Source: Caprella mutica (Eukaryota; Arthropoda; Malacostraca; Amphipoda; Caprellidae). From it: a stretch of DNA of 64,000 nt. Shown here one piece after another: positions 10,602 through 20,370 of this stretch (the first letter of the stretch is position 1; each line of letters starts with the position of its first letter). The notes under the pieces were generated by a model, which saw nothing but the letters and a program-made list of their open reading frames with translations, searched no databases and was not told where the DNA came from. The translations under genes and the position numbers were made by a program. The stretch covers positions 406,988 to 470,987 of the forward strand of contig CANNZV010000507.1 in assembly GCA_947561585.1 (NCBI GenBank), in the 5' to 3' direction.

Positions 10602-10619
10602 TATCATGAAGCTGTTTGT

Positions 10620-11070
10620 GGTGGATTTAATAGAAGGGGGTTCCTTTTGGCCTCGAACTGTTGTAATTTGGATTAATAATTGTCTTTTTTCATTCTTATT
10701 ATGTTTATCTTTTTACGCCACTTGCAGTTTTAGAGGATAGCACTAGGTTTATGCTTTCAAACTACGAGGTCTTCGACTTTTGGGTTTGTTAGGCTTAATT
10801 TACTATCCCCTTTTCATTTTAATCTTCCATCCGTGAGTGCAGCCTCCGGACCTTAAATTGGGTCGTTTTTTATTCTTTTTTTTTAAGTGAATGCATTCTC
10901 GGAGTACCTCTTCTGTATTTATGAGCATTGTCACTGACGGTGGTAGGTGACTTTGTTCTTGAAGCCACTTTCCATTCAGACTGCTTCTTCCAGTCCCTTG
11001 TATTTAATTTCATTGTCAGCGATATGGCCTTTGGTTCCAATGAAAACGTTAAACCCCTACTTAAATTAGC
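10620..11070 (+). repeat. Dispersed ~440-bp repeat, copy 1
   Basis: It includes the words TTTTAGAGGATA, ACGAGGTCTTCGACT, CATCCGTGAGTGCAGCC, GACTGCTTCTTCCAGTCCC and, at the end, TTAAACCCCTACT. Shared blocks recur at 11940-12255 in the same orientation and at 25700-26140 inverted. I see no TIRs; it could be a SINE, a MITE or a fragment of a longer retroelement. Confidence 0.8.
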
Positions 11071-11939
11071 AGAGATTATTTATTAATAACTTTATACTAA
11101 AAGAAAACTATCTTAAATTCATAATAGTAAATATGTAAGATATTCATGTTGCATTTATGAGAGTTTTCAACGAATGACACCATGTAACAGTCATGAATTC
11201 AAGAAAGAGGCAGAGAATTTTTCGATACGAACAGTTGCAAATTGGATGATGACCAAGTTTTTTTTTTTCCTTTTTGTTTCATTGAAATTCTCTGTTTTGT
11301 AGAATAGCACTAGATAGGGATAACAATGTAGTCTTAGATTGTTTATTAATATAATTTCAATATGTTTTTGCACCCTGTTTGTTCATTTTCCTCTTACTTC
11401 CGCGATTACTAGATTCTCATTCCGTAACATTCCATTCACGGCGTCTCTTTCCAATCTAACTGCTAGATCTATATTAAGGTCTTTTCTATTTATTTTCCGA
11501 TTAACGAAATCTCGAAACCATTATATTCGCATCTAACCTATTCAATAACAATAACTTATATACTAATTTATATTATTAAAATTTGTTTCCAGTTCAATAG
11601 GTATCGCTAGGAGGAACTCTAAAGACCACTACCTATGACCAGATCACTTCTCCTCACAAGAAAGCGGAAGAAACAAACGACAGCAGTGCAAATCTCCCTA
11701 TTCTCAATTGGTAAGGACAAATTTCTATTAGTTCAGTGATAACTGATAGAATTAGCAAAGTTATTCGTATCAGTTATGTTTCATAAATATATAATTTAAA
11801 AAATGTATGAAATTTTTTTAAAGATATAATATAGTAGGCTAATTACAAAGCCCCCAGTGCCTGTATCCTCAATCTGTTCAGGTGAATATAAGAGAAGGCA
11901 CAACAGCTTCAGGCTTATCATTTTTGTGGCTAATTGTAG
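11071..11939. other. Non-coding interval with a short coding-like stretch
   Basis: Mostly AT-rich with no recognised feature. On the minus strand 11391-11524 reads about 44 codons without stops, with a protein-like composition (RDFVNRKINRKDLNIDLAV), but it lacks an ATG and I recognise no family. It may be a retroelement remnant or chance. Confidence 0.3.
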
Positions 11940-12255
11940 TTTCTGAGGATAACTCGTATGTTTTTTTTTTTTGTCCGGTAGGCTTCATTTATTATCACCT
12001 CTTCATTTTCCTTTTCCATCTGTGAGTGCTGCCACCGGTGTTGGTGACTCTTTCCGTCACATTCCTTGGTAAGTGACTGCAGTCATGGATTTTTTTTTTG
12101 CATCTATGACCGTTGTCTCCCACTGGTGGTAGTTAATTCTTTCATGGAGCCATTTTCCTTTCTGACTGCTTCTTCTAGTCCCTTGTATTTAATTTCCTTT
12201 TACGTCAGAAAAATAGTCACGATATGACTGAAGCACGACTTTAAACCCCTAGTAT
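11940..12255 (+). repeat. Dispersed repeat, copy 2
   Basis: Same orientation as copy 1, missing part of the 5' side. It shares TCTGTGAGTGCTGCCACC, CATTCCTTGGTAAGTGAC, GACTGCTTCTTCTAGTCCC and TTTAAACCCCTAG. It is closer to the inverted copy near 25.9 kb in its middle (the CATTCCTTGGTAAGTGAC block, absent from copy 1). Confidence 0.8.
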
Positions 12256-12409
12256 AATAAAAAAAAATATTATAGTATGAGATTAAAATAAAATCTATTC
12301 AATTTGTTTTATCTTGTTAATAATTGTTTGTAGCGTAATTCTAAGTCAATATCAGAGATTTTTTAATCACTTTGTTTGTAAACATTTTCAGATTCAAATA
12401 ACTTCGCAC

Positions 12410-12822
12410 CACTGCAGTTCTCATCAGGACAGTTCTCATCAGGACAGTTCTCATCAGGACAGTTCTCATCAGGACAGTTCTCATCAGGACAGTTCTCATC
12501 AGGACAGTTCTCATCAGGACAGTTCTCATCAGGACAGTTCTCATCAGGACAGTTCTCATCAGGACAGTTCTCATCAGGACAGTTCTCATCAGGACAGTTC
12601 TCATCAGGACAGTTCCCATCGGTGAAGTTCCCATCGGTGAAGTTCCCATCGGTGAAGTTCCCATCGGTGAAGTTCCCATCGGTGAAGTTCCCATCGGTGA
12701 AGTTCCCATCGGTGAAGTTCCCATCGGTGAAGTTCCCATCGGTGAAGTTCCCATCGGTGAAGTTCCCATCGGTGAAGTTCCCATCGGTGAAGTTCCCATC
12801 GGTGAAGTTCTCACCAGGACAG
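12410..12822. repeat. Twin 15-bp tandem arrays (about 13 + 14 units)
   Basis: The left half (to about 12613) is perfect AGTTCTCATCAGGAC; the right half (12614-12822) is perfect AGTTCCCATCGGTGA. The two units share about 10 of 15 positions and meet at one sharp junction without hybrids. The long open frames across them (SSHQD or KFPSV repeats) are products of the repeat and not genes. Confidence 0.97.
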
Positions 12823-14114
12823 TACTAATCACTATCAGATGAGTTCTCATCATTTCCAGGAAGTCTGGTCTCATTCCCTGTGATATCCATTTATTCATGC
12901 TTATTACTTTTAGATTTTCAACGACATTTCTCCGTGAAAAGGAAGTGCATAAAATACCGAACTAATTTGTGTATTTTATTTATTGTTATGCGTTTGAAAA
13001 ATTTTAATCTTAGGTAAATATAGAATAAATTGTATATCGTAAGTTCATGTTAATCATTCAACCCTAAGCTTTTAAAAATTGTTCTAAGATTGATACTTCA
13101 TGTAAACTAGTACTAATTAGAAATCCTTTATTTTAGTAAAAATTGTATCGGGTAGTTTTTACTTTTGAAATAACCTGCAAGTGTATTTAGTCGTGTAGTA
13201 GCTTTTAAATTTTTACCCAATTTAATTGTTATCTTCAACTTTTGTAAAACACTATTTTTTATAAATATAAAATAATTATCCATTTTCTATTATTGATCCT
13301 CTATTTATCTTATTTTGAAAGTATAATATTAATATTGTATGATAAGAGATAGAACTTGCAAGTTGAAAGCCTTAGTTGACAGTTGTCATGAATCCCAGTT
13401 TCACTCCGATGTCACAAATTAAGCATCAAAACTGCAGTAGGTAGCTACATTAGTTCTGATCTTGGAGAACTTTCTTTTGGTTCATCTCATAGAACTTTGT
13501 AACTTATTTTATTGTCAACGTGGGCGATGTGACATTTATTGAGAAAAAAAAATTATGATCACTTCAGTTATTTTTAGTTCACTATATCACTGCTTGTCAA
13601 TTGATCGTGCAAGCATTTAATATATAAAAAATTTAAACTGAAAAGAATCAGTTCACATGATGATAAAAAAATCCATCAAAATACTGCATTTAAAATCTAA
13701 ACTAAATGGATTAAGTTACAACTTAGTCATAGTTTTATTTTATTCTTTAACCTAAAAGAATTTTTCAATTAAATAACTTCAATAAAAGATAGAAAGTATC
13801 GGTATAGCCGTATATAGGTAATTCCTAATTAGTAATTACTTATTTATAAGTTGATGAAAATAGAGAAAAACGCTTGTGAGCAACTTACTGATTGTTGTCA
13901 TTAAATTAAGACGTAAGATGAATTATTATCATTTTAAAAACACAAATTTTAATAACTTCCTCATTTGGCCAATATATTGAATGAATTAAAAAAGATTATA
14001 CATATAAAGGACTCCGAAAAAGAAGAGAAACTTGTCTTATCGACGAAATTAGTCACCACTATTAATTTATTGAAATTCTGAATGCAAAAAATCTCCGGAT
14101 TTTAACCGAGACTG
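12823..14114. other. Unassigned AT-rich interval within the 6-kb element
   Basis: I see no gene, array or terminal repeat in this stretch. Confidence 0.5.
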
Positions 14115-14500
14115 GTTATATCCCGTCCAGCAAATTATTTAAATGTGTAAAAAATGCGAAGCTATTATAAATTATATCTTTAGACGATTAAATGCTCTTG
14201 TGTGAATGATTATAATATAAAATATTCGTGGAATAAGATTTGACAAAAGTAAAACTATAGACATTTACCACAAAGTTGAAAACGTGTATTATAGTTTTAA
14301 TAATATAGCCTATATATAGGAAAACAAATAATTTAAAGGTGTAAAAGAAGCGAAGTTATTTGAAATCATGTCTGAAGAGGATTAGTTTAACTTGTGTGAA
14401 TGGTTGTCATAAATAATATTTTTGGAATTAATGAGATTTGATAAAGCTAAAGCTAGAAATCTACTTTAACCTCAAATTCGAATAGTTATTAGTTTCAATA
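14115..14500. repeat. Old ~190-bp direct duplication
   Basis: Two diverged copies meet near 14311. Both contain the ordered words AAATAATTTAAA / AAATTATTTAAA, GTGTAAAA, GCGAAG, TTGTGTGAATG and GATTTGA. It is non-coding. Confidence 0.6.
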
Positions 14501-14896
14501 TTAGAACGACAATTGTTCGAAAGTAAATTGCATAAAAACATACAAGAGTAAATCGTACGAAATATATGCCAAGGTTAATTGAATGGAAAATTTTAAAATT
14601 ATAAATATGTATTTCAAATTATAAAAAAATACATGTAACAATATGTTTATACTTTAATTTAAATAATACAAAAATAATATCTAATCACTTGTCAGAAATC
14701 GATATAAATCACCCCCCGACCCTCCTCTAGATGCACATATCTAATCCCCCATTTCACCCAATTACCCTAGCATTTTACCCCAGCAATAGGCTCCTCCTTA
14801 TTGGGGGATTTTTGAACGCGGAGGAATACTCTCTAAAATGCCACATGCAAAAAATAAGAAAGGTCAAAACTGCTAAAATAGCATACTACAACAGCT
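14501..14896. other. Right sub-terminal region of the 6-kb element
   Basis: Non-coding. 14705-14800 is unusually C-rich for this element (CACCCCCCGACCCTCC and ATTTTACCCCAGC). Confidence 0.4.
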
Positions 14897-14920
14897 GACG
14901 GATACAGTTTTCCGTGATAG
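14897..14920 (-). repeat. Right terminal inverted repeat of the 6-kb element
   Basis: The inverted partner of 8869-8892; TA follows at 14921-14922. Confidence 0.88.
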
Positions 14921-15003
14921 TACCTTCGTGTGATAATATATCTGATATATTTACTAAACCTGTTTCTAAGATAGCATTCCAGAAATTTAATGTTTGTGGT
15001 TAA
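14921..15003 (+). pseudogene. Ty1/copia polyprotein, C-terminal end
   Basis: The sequence reads PSCDNISDIFTKPVSKIAFQ and ends at TAA 15001-15003. The DNISDIFTKP box is the near-universal end of copia polyproteins, just after RNase H. It is separated by about 6 kb from the RNase H piece ending at 8868 and is in frame with it once the TIR insert is discounted. I cannot identify the expected polypurine tract and 3' LTR after it. Confidence 0.9.
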
Positions 15004-15660
15004 TTGTAGGTTTTCCATTTATGTTGTTGCTTAGTGAGTTAATGTGTTTGTAATGTAAATATTCCAGTTAGACCTAGTCACTCCTATAATTTTCTAAAAC
15101 AAATGTAAAGAGAAAATTGAATTTCATTTTTGCATAGACTGCTCTATTTTTTAATATTTACTTTTCTTCTATTTAGTATAGTAAGTGTTTTCATCATGTA
15201 TATATATGATTTGATTTTAAATATCTTTGTGAAATTGTAATCTTGTAGTTTGTGTGTTTGAGTTATTGTGTTAAGAATAATAATAATAAAAAAAAATTTG
15301 ATATTATCCCATATTTTAGAATTTGGTACCTATTCTCTTGTTAGTATTGGTTCAAAATTTTCGTAACCTAATTATTTTTCATTAGTTTAAATTTGAATGA
15401 ATTTATTATCCGTAGTATCTTCGGATGAAGAGGGAGTGTTAATTTAGTAATCCTCATATTGTCTTTATCTTCTAGGTGATTACCTATGTAGCTATTATGT
15501 GTACCATCATTCCAATTAATTTTATACTCTGTAGTAAATCCTCTATCAATTAGTAAGTTCGCCTTATACCGTGCTATGCGTCTCAATACATGTAATACTT
15601 AAACATTGTTTCACTTGCCTCCCAGTTAAATAGTTCATACTAATATAGTTTGGTCAGCAT
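15004..15660. other. Unassigned interval after copia
   Basis: A copia 3' LTR would be expected here, but no partner LTR exists in the window, so it cannot be delimited. A 72-codon minus-strand frame at 15368-15586 has no recognised domain and is not called. Confidence 0.35.
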
Positions 15661-16560
15661 GACATCGTCAACACACATGTACTGATGAGTCTGCAAACGG
15701 AAAACCTCAGCAAAAACCCAAACGTATCCATTTACAAACTGAACAAGTTAGTTCTGATTGCTCAGAAAATGGATTTAAATTGTATTACTCTATTCATAGA
15801 ACTGGTTCTATGTCCTTTCACCGAAAACTCACATTTTCGGCGATACTTTCGCCGAATGACTCTTTCGCCGGAAAAATGACAATTATTAACCTAAATAAGG
15901 TATACTTATTTCACAGTAAAGTATACATTTTGTCAATATCAAATATGGTGCTAGGACGTTTCGTCACTGGACGTTTCGTACCCTGACGTTTCACCACCGG
16001 ATGTTTTTGCACTAGGACGTTTCGTTACTAGGACGATTAGTCGTTCCCGGACAAATGTTTTTTTTAATGGGTTACAGACTACAATTTTACCAATCATATA
16101 CAGTATAAATATATATTTGAATATATATTATTATAATATTAAATTAACCCTATTACCCTATACTGAACCAATTACCGAAAAGTTTCGATCATATTAGAAA
16201 ATTGTATATATACAATAATTAAAAGATAGGTATAGTAAAAATTTTCAATTATATGTATAGTGTGTACTGAATAGTGTTTTCTCATAAGATCGAAAATGTT
16301 ATTTTATTATGTTATTTCCATTCATGTTATTTTCATTTGGTAACTTGTTAACATTTGGTAATTCCATTTTTTATGGAGATATCAAACTTTTATGGAGATA
16401 TCAAAAGCAAAAGATTCTCACAATAAAACTTATTTAACTTTTATTTTGATTGGTATCCATAATCCATCATACGTTTTACTTCCAACTTTACTATTAATTT
16501 TAATACCTCTTATTATAATCAATATAAACCAGATACTTAGCAGACGAATGAAATATATGT

Positions 16561-16579
16561 TAAACCTTATAATTTAAAG
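16561..16579. repeat. 19-bp target-site duplication, left copy
   Basis: TAAACCTTATAATTTAAAG, identical to 20037-20055. It marks the insertion of the non-LTR retrotransposon into the MITE. Confidence 0.9.
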
Positions 16580-16590
16580 ATAGACCTTTT

Positions 16591-16634
<44 letters not shown>
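16591..16634 (-). other. Poly(A) tail of the retrotransposon (T-run on + strand)
   Basis: An uninterrupted run of more than 40 T's marks the 3' end of the minus-strand transcript. Confidence 0.95.
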
Positions 16635-16641
<7 letters not shown>

Positions 16642-16813
16642 CCCCCTGCCAGAAGAAGCAAACCTTCTTTAAATAATTAAAAAAAAAGCTATTATCTTTA
16701 TTAAGACAATGAACATTAAAAAATGAAAGATAAGCTTCTCTGCTCTACGACCATGGCTCCGACCATCGCCAATGGTAGTGGCCTCCAACCGACTGTGAGG
16801 TGCCTATAGCAGG

Positions 16814-19723
16814 TCACAGGGCAACACCCAAACTGCGGTCATCATACTTCTCCTTGACTGACGTCAGGATACTGAAAGCATTGCCCCTCTGAACTGCCAA
16901 ACCAACTCTCTGCTCTAACCAAAAGGTCTCTCTCACATCATCAGTGACGTCGGTAATGCGACGGCCGATTTCAGTAAGGAGTACGCCTGTCGTTTCACCA
17001 TAGCTGCCTGCCGTTTCCACCGCTATGGGTTCGAACCGATATCGAATGCCAAGAGCCGCATATTTGCGTCGCTTCCTCCCCTCCGCCTCCTTGGCTGCGC
17101 TACCAGGTGACAATGCCGAGTCGATCAAGTGAGACGCCGCGTAAGTGTCTACACATGTTGCATCCCAACAAAGACACCTCCCATCTGTAAAAGGGAAGAC
17201 TGAGATACCATCAGGCCGCTTACCATCACCCCTATCAACCCCCAGAGGCTCAAGCACTGAAGGGATACCAGCCGAAATCAAAGCTCTCCTAATAACATCA
17301 TTCAGGGCTGTATGTCTCGGATGGCGTCCAGCACTGTAGCGACATGATAGACCGTGAAGTCCCCTTGAATCCACCCTCTGGCCGCATCGGCACACGTGTG
17401 GCTCACAGATGTCCGCACCAACACGTAGCGCAATCGCAACCCGAAAAGACTCTCCGTCGAGTAGCGTTCCAAGTGTAGGAACTGGAAGCGCATGTAACCA
17501 AAGTCCGCTCTCTCTACATGCAGATGCCAGCAGACGTGCCCTAGACAATTGATCAGCCTCCTCGAGCAGTCTGGCCACAGTGACTACCGACTTAGGGTCA
17601 TCCCATGACCTCTGCCGACTCTCATTAGCTCCCTCAGCTAAGGCTAAACCCTCACTTTGCCATTTCTCCACTGCTGCTCCAAGCTCTCGGTCATCCCCAA
17701 TCTGTGTTCTGCACAGAATGGATCTAACCAAATCCTCGGTAGCATGAAGGGAAGATATGAATGCGGGTAGCGCAATGTCCTTAGACATCCTGATTCCTAA
17801 CCCCCCAAACCGTACGGGCAACGATGCCTGCACAAGTGAGTCTCCCTCAAACTTAACGTTGGTAACCATCGAAAGGGCTGATACAATGACCCTGTCGAAC
17901 TGTGAAAGATCCTCACTATTCCTGTAAGCTGGTGAAGCACGTAGGATATATTGGAGCTTAGGCAAAGCAAAACAGTTCTTGAGCAAAGCAAAAGCTTGAT
18001 GGTTCTCAATCAGTTTCAACCTTGACGAAAGCCTCTCCAAATCCCCCCTCTTCTCAGCAACAGCTGCTGGTATGCCCCTCTCCATGAGTGGTGCTCCCAG
18101 CAAGCTTAAATCTTCCACTGGAACGACCCTCAATCCTGGCATCAACCCCTCAAATAGATTCCTCGTAATTATTGATTCTTCCTCAGAATGATTCAGCAAA
18201 ATCAGTTCACACTTCTCTCGGTTGATATCCAGTCCCACTTCAGCAAGGTCACTGATTAGACGCTGCAAACAAGTGAACACCTTTTCAGGTGAATCTCCGA
18301 TTGTCCCGTCATCGAGATACCAGACATTCAACTCAGTGTCCACCCTTCGCGTTATCTCATCAATTCCCAAAGAGAAGAGAGCTGGACCGAAAGGGTCGCC
18401 CTGCTGTAAACCCGTAGCGGATACGAGGTTCGTTCCCCCATAAAAAAGTGTTGTTGGACCAGAATAAGCCTGCCAAATCAGTCTATAAAGCCCCTGAGTC
18501 CTTTGTTTAGCCGCATTCAGGAACACATCTCGTCGTAGGCTATTGAAAGCATTGGCCATGTCAATCTTGAAAATAACCTTTTTACCTTCCAACCCAAGAT
18601 ATCTGCGAGTGGCATGAGCTGCCGCTTCGCAGCCACCTCGAGTTGAAACCCCTAACTGTATAGGGCGCAAGGATTCTCCAAGACTAGCTATCATGGGACG
18701 TGACCCTACTTTCACAGCCAAACGTCTCAAAGTGTTCCCTACAGCAATAGGACGCACGCCTCCGTCCTTTTTCCCCAAAGCAGTCAAAGTGGCTCCATAG
18801 AATATAGGTCTAGCAAATTCTGGAACATCCCCCTTCAAAATGAGGTTAACGAACATCGTTAGGGTGGTTAGTAACCTGGCGCCTGCCTCAGAAGCTTTAC
18901 GGGAGACAAGAGACTGCAGGTGACACGGACGTAACCCATCGGGACCCCCCGCTGAGCCTTTCCTGAACGAAGACAAGGCCTTTCTGACGTCTTCCTCACT
19001 GGCAACGTGCGGCTGGCAGTCATCCCCTGGCCCTGCAGGCAACAAGAGGTCCTCAGGAGCAGGAGGGTGTTTCCGTTGGAGAGCCGTCAAAGTTTCGTCA
19101 TTTTCAGGCGAAATCTCCGACGACGAAGCCAACAGACGCACTGCTCCGGTAATGTCTCCTTCAGACAACTTATCCGACACACGCTTCCCCAGTTGAACAT
19201 CCTTATTCACTGTTCCCATACCTAAAGCGCCCTCCTCCGGAATGATTAACAGGTGCTCTTCCATGAAAGACGCGACCTGTCTTTTCACTTCCGTTGTTAA
19301 CGAAGTATTCCGTTTTGCTTCCGAACTGCGTTGTCCGGGACTCCTGAGAGCCCAATAGCAAAAGCTCAAGAGTCTACCCCACGCAATGGGGGTTCCCTCC
19401 TGAATTACTCTTTCAAGTAACTTTTGCAACGCGTCCGCTACGCAAAAGATGGCTCCTTTAGGGACTATCCTCAGTACTTTCATGCTTCTACGGCACCGAG
19501 AGATGTATGCCTCCAAATCAATCGTCGCATCCGTGGCGGGTTGTGGTGTTATCACCCCCCGCCCCAGACACGACACACATGACCATCGAGGGATAGCATC
19601 TGCTTGGCGCCTAGACAGACCCACGCAAGAGAGGTGAAAAACATCTCTGCAACAAGTGCACACAACAGTCCGCTTCCTGATGTTAATAAGAGAACATGAC
19701 ACACAACGGTCCCTTTCTGCCAT
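16814..19723 (-). CDS. Non-LTR retrotransposon protein: PHD finger, reverse transcriptase, restriction-like endonuclease
   Basis: 969 codons from a true ATG that follows an in-frame TAA, with no internal stop. Residues ~8-55 form a Cys4-His-Cys3 PHD-type zinc finger (CVSC...CTCC...HLSCVG...WSCVSC). The RT spans about residues 240-560, with FKIDMANAFNSL (first aspartate), GLQQGDPFGPALF and WYLDD (YLDD at 469-472). A CRCG...GLHGLSC zinc motif lies near 775-795, followed by KRPDGISV (about 835) and CLCWDATCVD. That order (CCHC, then PD...D) is the restriction-like endonuclease of the R2-type elements, and there is no N-terminal AP endonuclease. The protein nicks DNA and copies its own RNA at the nick. 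The PHD finger may bind chromatin; that is inference. The open frame and clean insertion suggest recent activity. I do not assign a named clade. Confidence 0.93.
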   Translation of the reverse strand: MAERDRCVSCSLINIRKRTVVCTCCRDVFHLSCVGLSRRQADAIPRWSCVSCLGRGVITPQPATDATIDLEAYISRCRRSMKVLRIVPKGAIFCVADALQKLLERVIQEGTPIAWGRLLSFCYWALRSPGQRSSEAKRNTSLTTEVKRQVASFMEEHLLIIPEEGALGMGTVNKDVQLGKRVSDKLSEGDITGAVRLLASSSEISPENDETLTALQRKHPPAPEDLLLPAGPGDDCQPHVASEEDVRKALSSFRKGSAGGPDGLRPCHLQSLVSRKASEAGARLLTTLTMFVNLILKGDVPEFARPIFYGATLTALGKKDGGVRPIAVGNTLRRLAVKVGSRPMIASLGESLRPIQLGVSTRGGCEAAAHATRRYLGLEGKKVIFKIDMANAFNSLRRDVFLNAAKQRTQGLYRLIWQAYSGPTTLFYGGTNLVSATGLQQGDPFGPALFSLGIDEITRRVDTELNVWYLDDGTIGDSPEKVFTCLQRLISDLAEVGLDINREKCELILLNHSEEESIITRNLFEGLMPGLRVVPVEDLSLLGAPLMERGIPAAVAEKRGDLERLSSRLKLIENHQAFALLKNCFALPKLQYILRASPAYRNSEDLSQFDRVIVSALSMVTNVKFEGDSLVQASLPVRFGGLGIRMSKDIALPAFISSLHATEDLVRSILCRTQIGDDRELGAAVEKWQSEGLALAEGANESRQRSWDDPKSVVTVARLLEEADQLSRARLLASACRESGLWLHALPVPTLGTLLDGESFRVAIALRVGADICEPHVCRCGQRVDSRGLHGLSCRYSAGRHPRHTALNDVIRRALISAGIPSVLEPLGVDRGDGKRPDGISVFPFTDGRCLCWDATCVDTYAASHLIDSALSPGSAAKEAEGRKRRKYAALGIRYRFEPIAVETAGSYGETTGVLLTEIGRRITDVTDDVRETFWLEQRVGLAVQRGNAFSILTSVKEKYDDRSLGVAL

Positions 19724-20036
19724 ATGCTCACTAGTGGGTTAAGGAAGTTTTCAGCTGACCTGATTGTACACGTCCTACCGGCTAAACAAACTGATTGACT
19801 GCTTGTCACCCGAGCGTGCCGCGAAAAGCTAAAGAAGAGGAAGCTAGGTGTCACAGCAGGCAGAAGGTGATAACTAGGGCAGCATAAACAAAGCGCTGAG
19901 CAAGCAGAAACAGAGGTGAACAGGTACTTACAGCCCATCAGAAAATCAAGGTCGCAATCAGAGCGCAGCAGTACACAACCTACTGTGATGGCTGCTCTAG
20001 GCCATCACAGTTTGAAGTAGAACTTATAATCTAAAG

Positions 20037-20055
20037 TAAACCTTATAATTTAAAG
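20037..20055. repeat. 19-bp target-site duplication, right copy
   Basis: Identical to 16561-16579. Confidence 0.9.
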
Positions 20056-20192
20056 TACAGTATAAATATATAATGTATGGGATTGGTATAATTTGTAGTT
20101 TTCAACCCTTTTCAAATATAAAAAATTGTTTATCTGGGAATGAAAAATCTGGTAACGAAACGTTCGGTCATTGTCAAATATACATCTATATT

Positions 20193-20370
20193 AACCCATT
20201 CTCTCCGGGATTAACTTTTTTCTTCCGATTGTTATAATATTTTTTGTAGGTTATATACACTCAATACTGAGTGCTTCATTCAACCCATTCTCTCCGGGAT
20301 TAACTTTTTTCTTCCGATTGTTATAATATTTTTTGTAGGTTATATACACTCAATACTGAGTGCTTCATTC
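20193..20370. repeat. 89-bp perfect tandem duplication
   Basis: Two essentially identical copies start at 20193 and 20282 with AACCCATTCTCTCCGGGA. Non-coding; the identity implies a recent duplication. Confidence 0.95.

Larger units (their letters stand above)
8869..14920. mobile_element. 6,052-bp TIR element (non-autonomous) inserted in copia
   Basis: The terminal inverted repeats start CTATCGCGGAAAAGTG (left) and, read inward on the other strand, CTATCACGGAAAACTG (right); 22 of 24 positions match. Flanks are TA (8867-8868 and 14921-14922), or equivalently GTAC if the repeats are taken to start at TATC. Excising the insert with one TA rejoins the copia frame between its RNase H and its C-terminal IFTKP box, which proves the ends. 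No transposase is readable inside, so it would need a helper. It carries a 212-bp MITE, two copies of a dispersed repeat and a twin 15-bp array. TA duplication points to the Tc1/mariner group, but the size and the GTAC alternative leave the superfamily open. Confidence 0.85.
16580..20036 (-). mobile_element. RLE-type non-LTR retrotransposon, apparently full length
   Basis: About 3.46 kb between perfect 19-bp target duplications. On the minus strand it has a roughly 310-nt 5' leader, one ORF (19723-16814), a 3' UTR of about 180 nt and a poly(A) tail seen as T's at 16591-16634. The first bases after the right duplication (near 20021-20036) partly repeat the target sequence, suggesting slippage during second-strand priming. 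Poly(A) tail, single ORF, no LTRs and variable-length duplication are hallmarks of target-primed reverse transcription. Confidence 0.9.
16000..20175. mobile_element. Palindromic MITE (~700 bp) split by a non-LTR retrotransposon
   Basis: 16000-16112 and the reverse complement of 20062-20172 align along their length: ACGTTTCGTTAC, TTCCCGGACAAA / TTCCCAGATAAA, ACTACAATTTTACCAATC / ACTACAAATTATACCAATC, and the TATACAGTATAAAT region. They form long inverted arms. Between them, outside the retrotransposon at 16580-20036, are about 600 bp of AT-rich non-coding DNA. Further GGACGTTTCG-type words at 15950-16020 may extend the left arm. Exact ends and target duplication are not resolved. Confidence 0.65.

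Noticed and set aside
12410..12613. CTGATGA in every unit of the 15-bp array (minus strand), as in hammerhead ribozymes
   Set aside because: No stem II and no GAAA at the right distance; each unit is only 15 bp.
15679..15711. CTGATGAG followed by GGAAAAC, hammerhead-like on the + strand
   Set aside because: The intervening bases give only two to four weak pairs and the core does not close properly.
15661..15985. About 108 stop-free codons on the + strand (TDESANGKPQQKPKR on)
   Set aside because: No ATG near the start, no recognised domain, and the end runs into the GGACGTTTCG repeat of the neighbouring MITE; an exon cannot be excluded but is not supported.
19552..19938. 128-codon minus-strand frame at the 5' end of the non-LTR element
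   Set aside because: It is out of frame with the PHD-RT-RLE protein and overlaps its start; no zinc-finger or gag-like pattern, so not called as ORF1.
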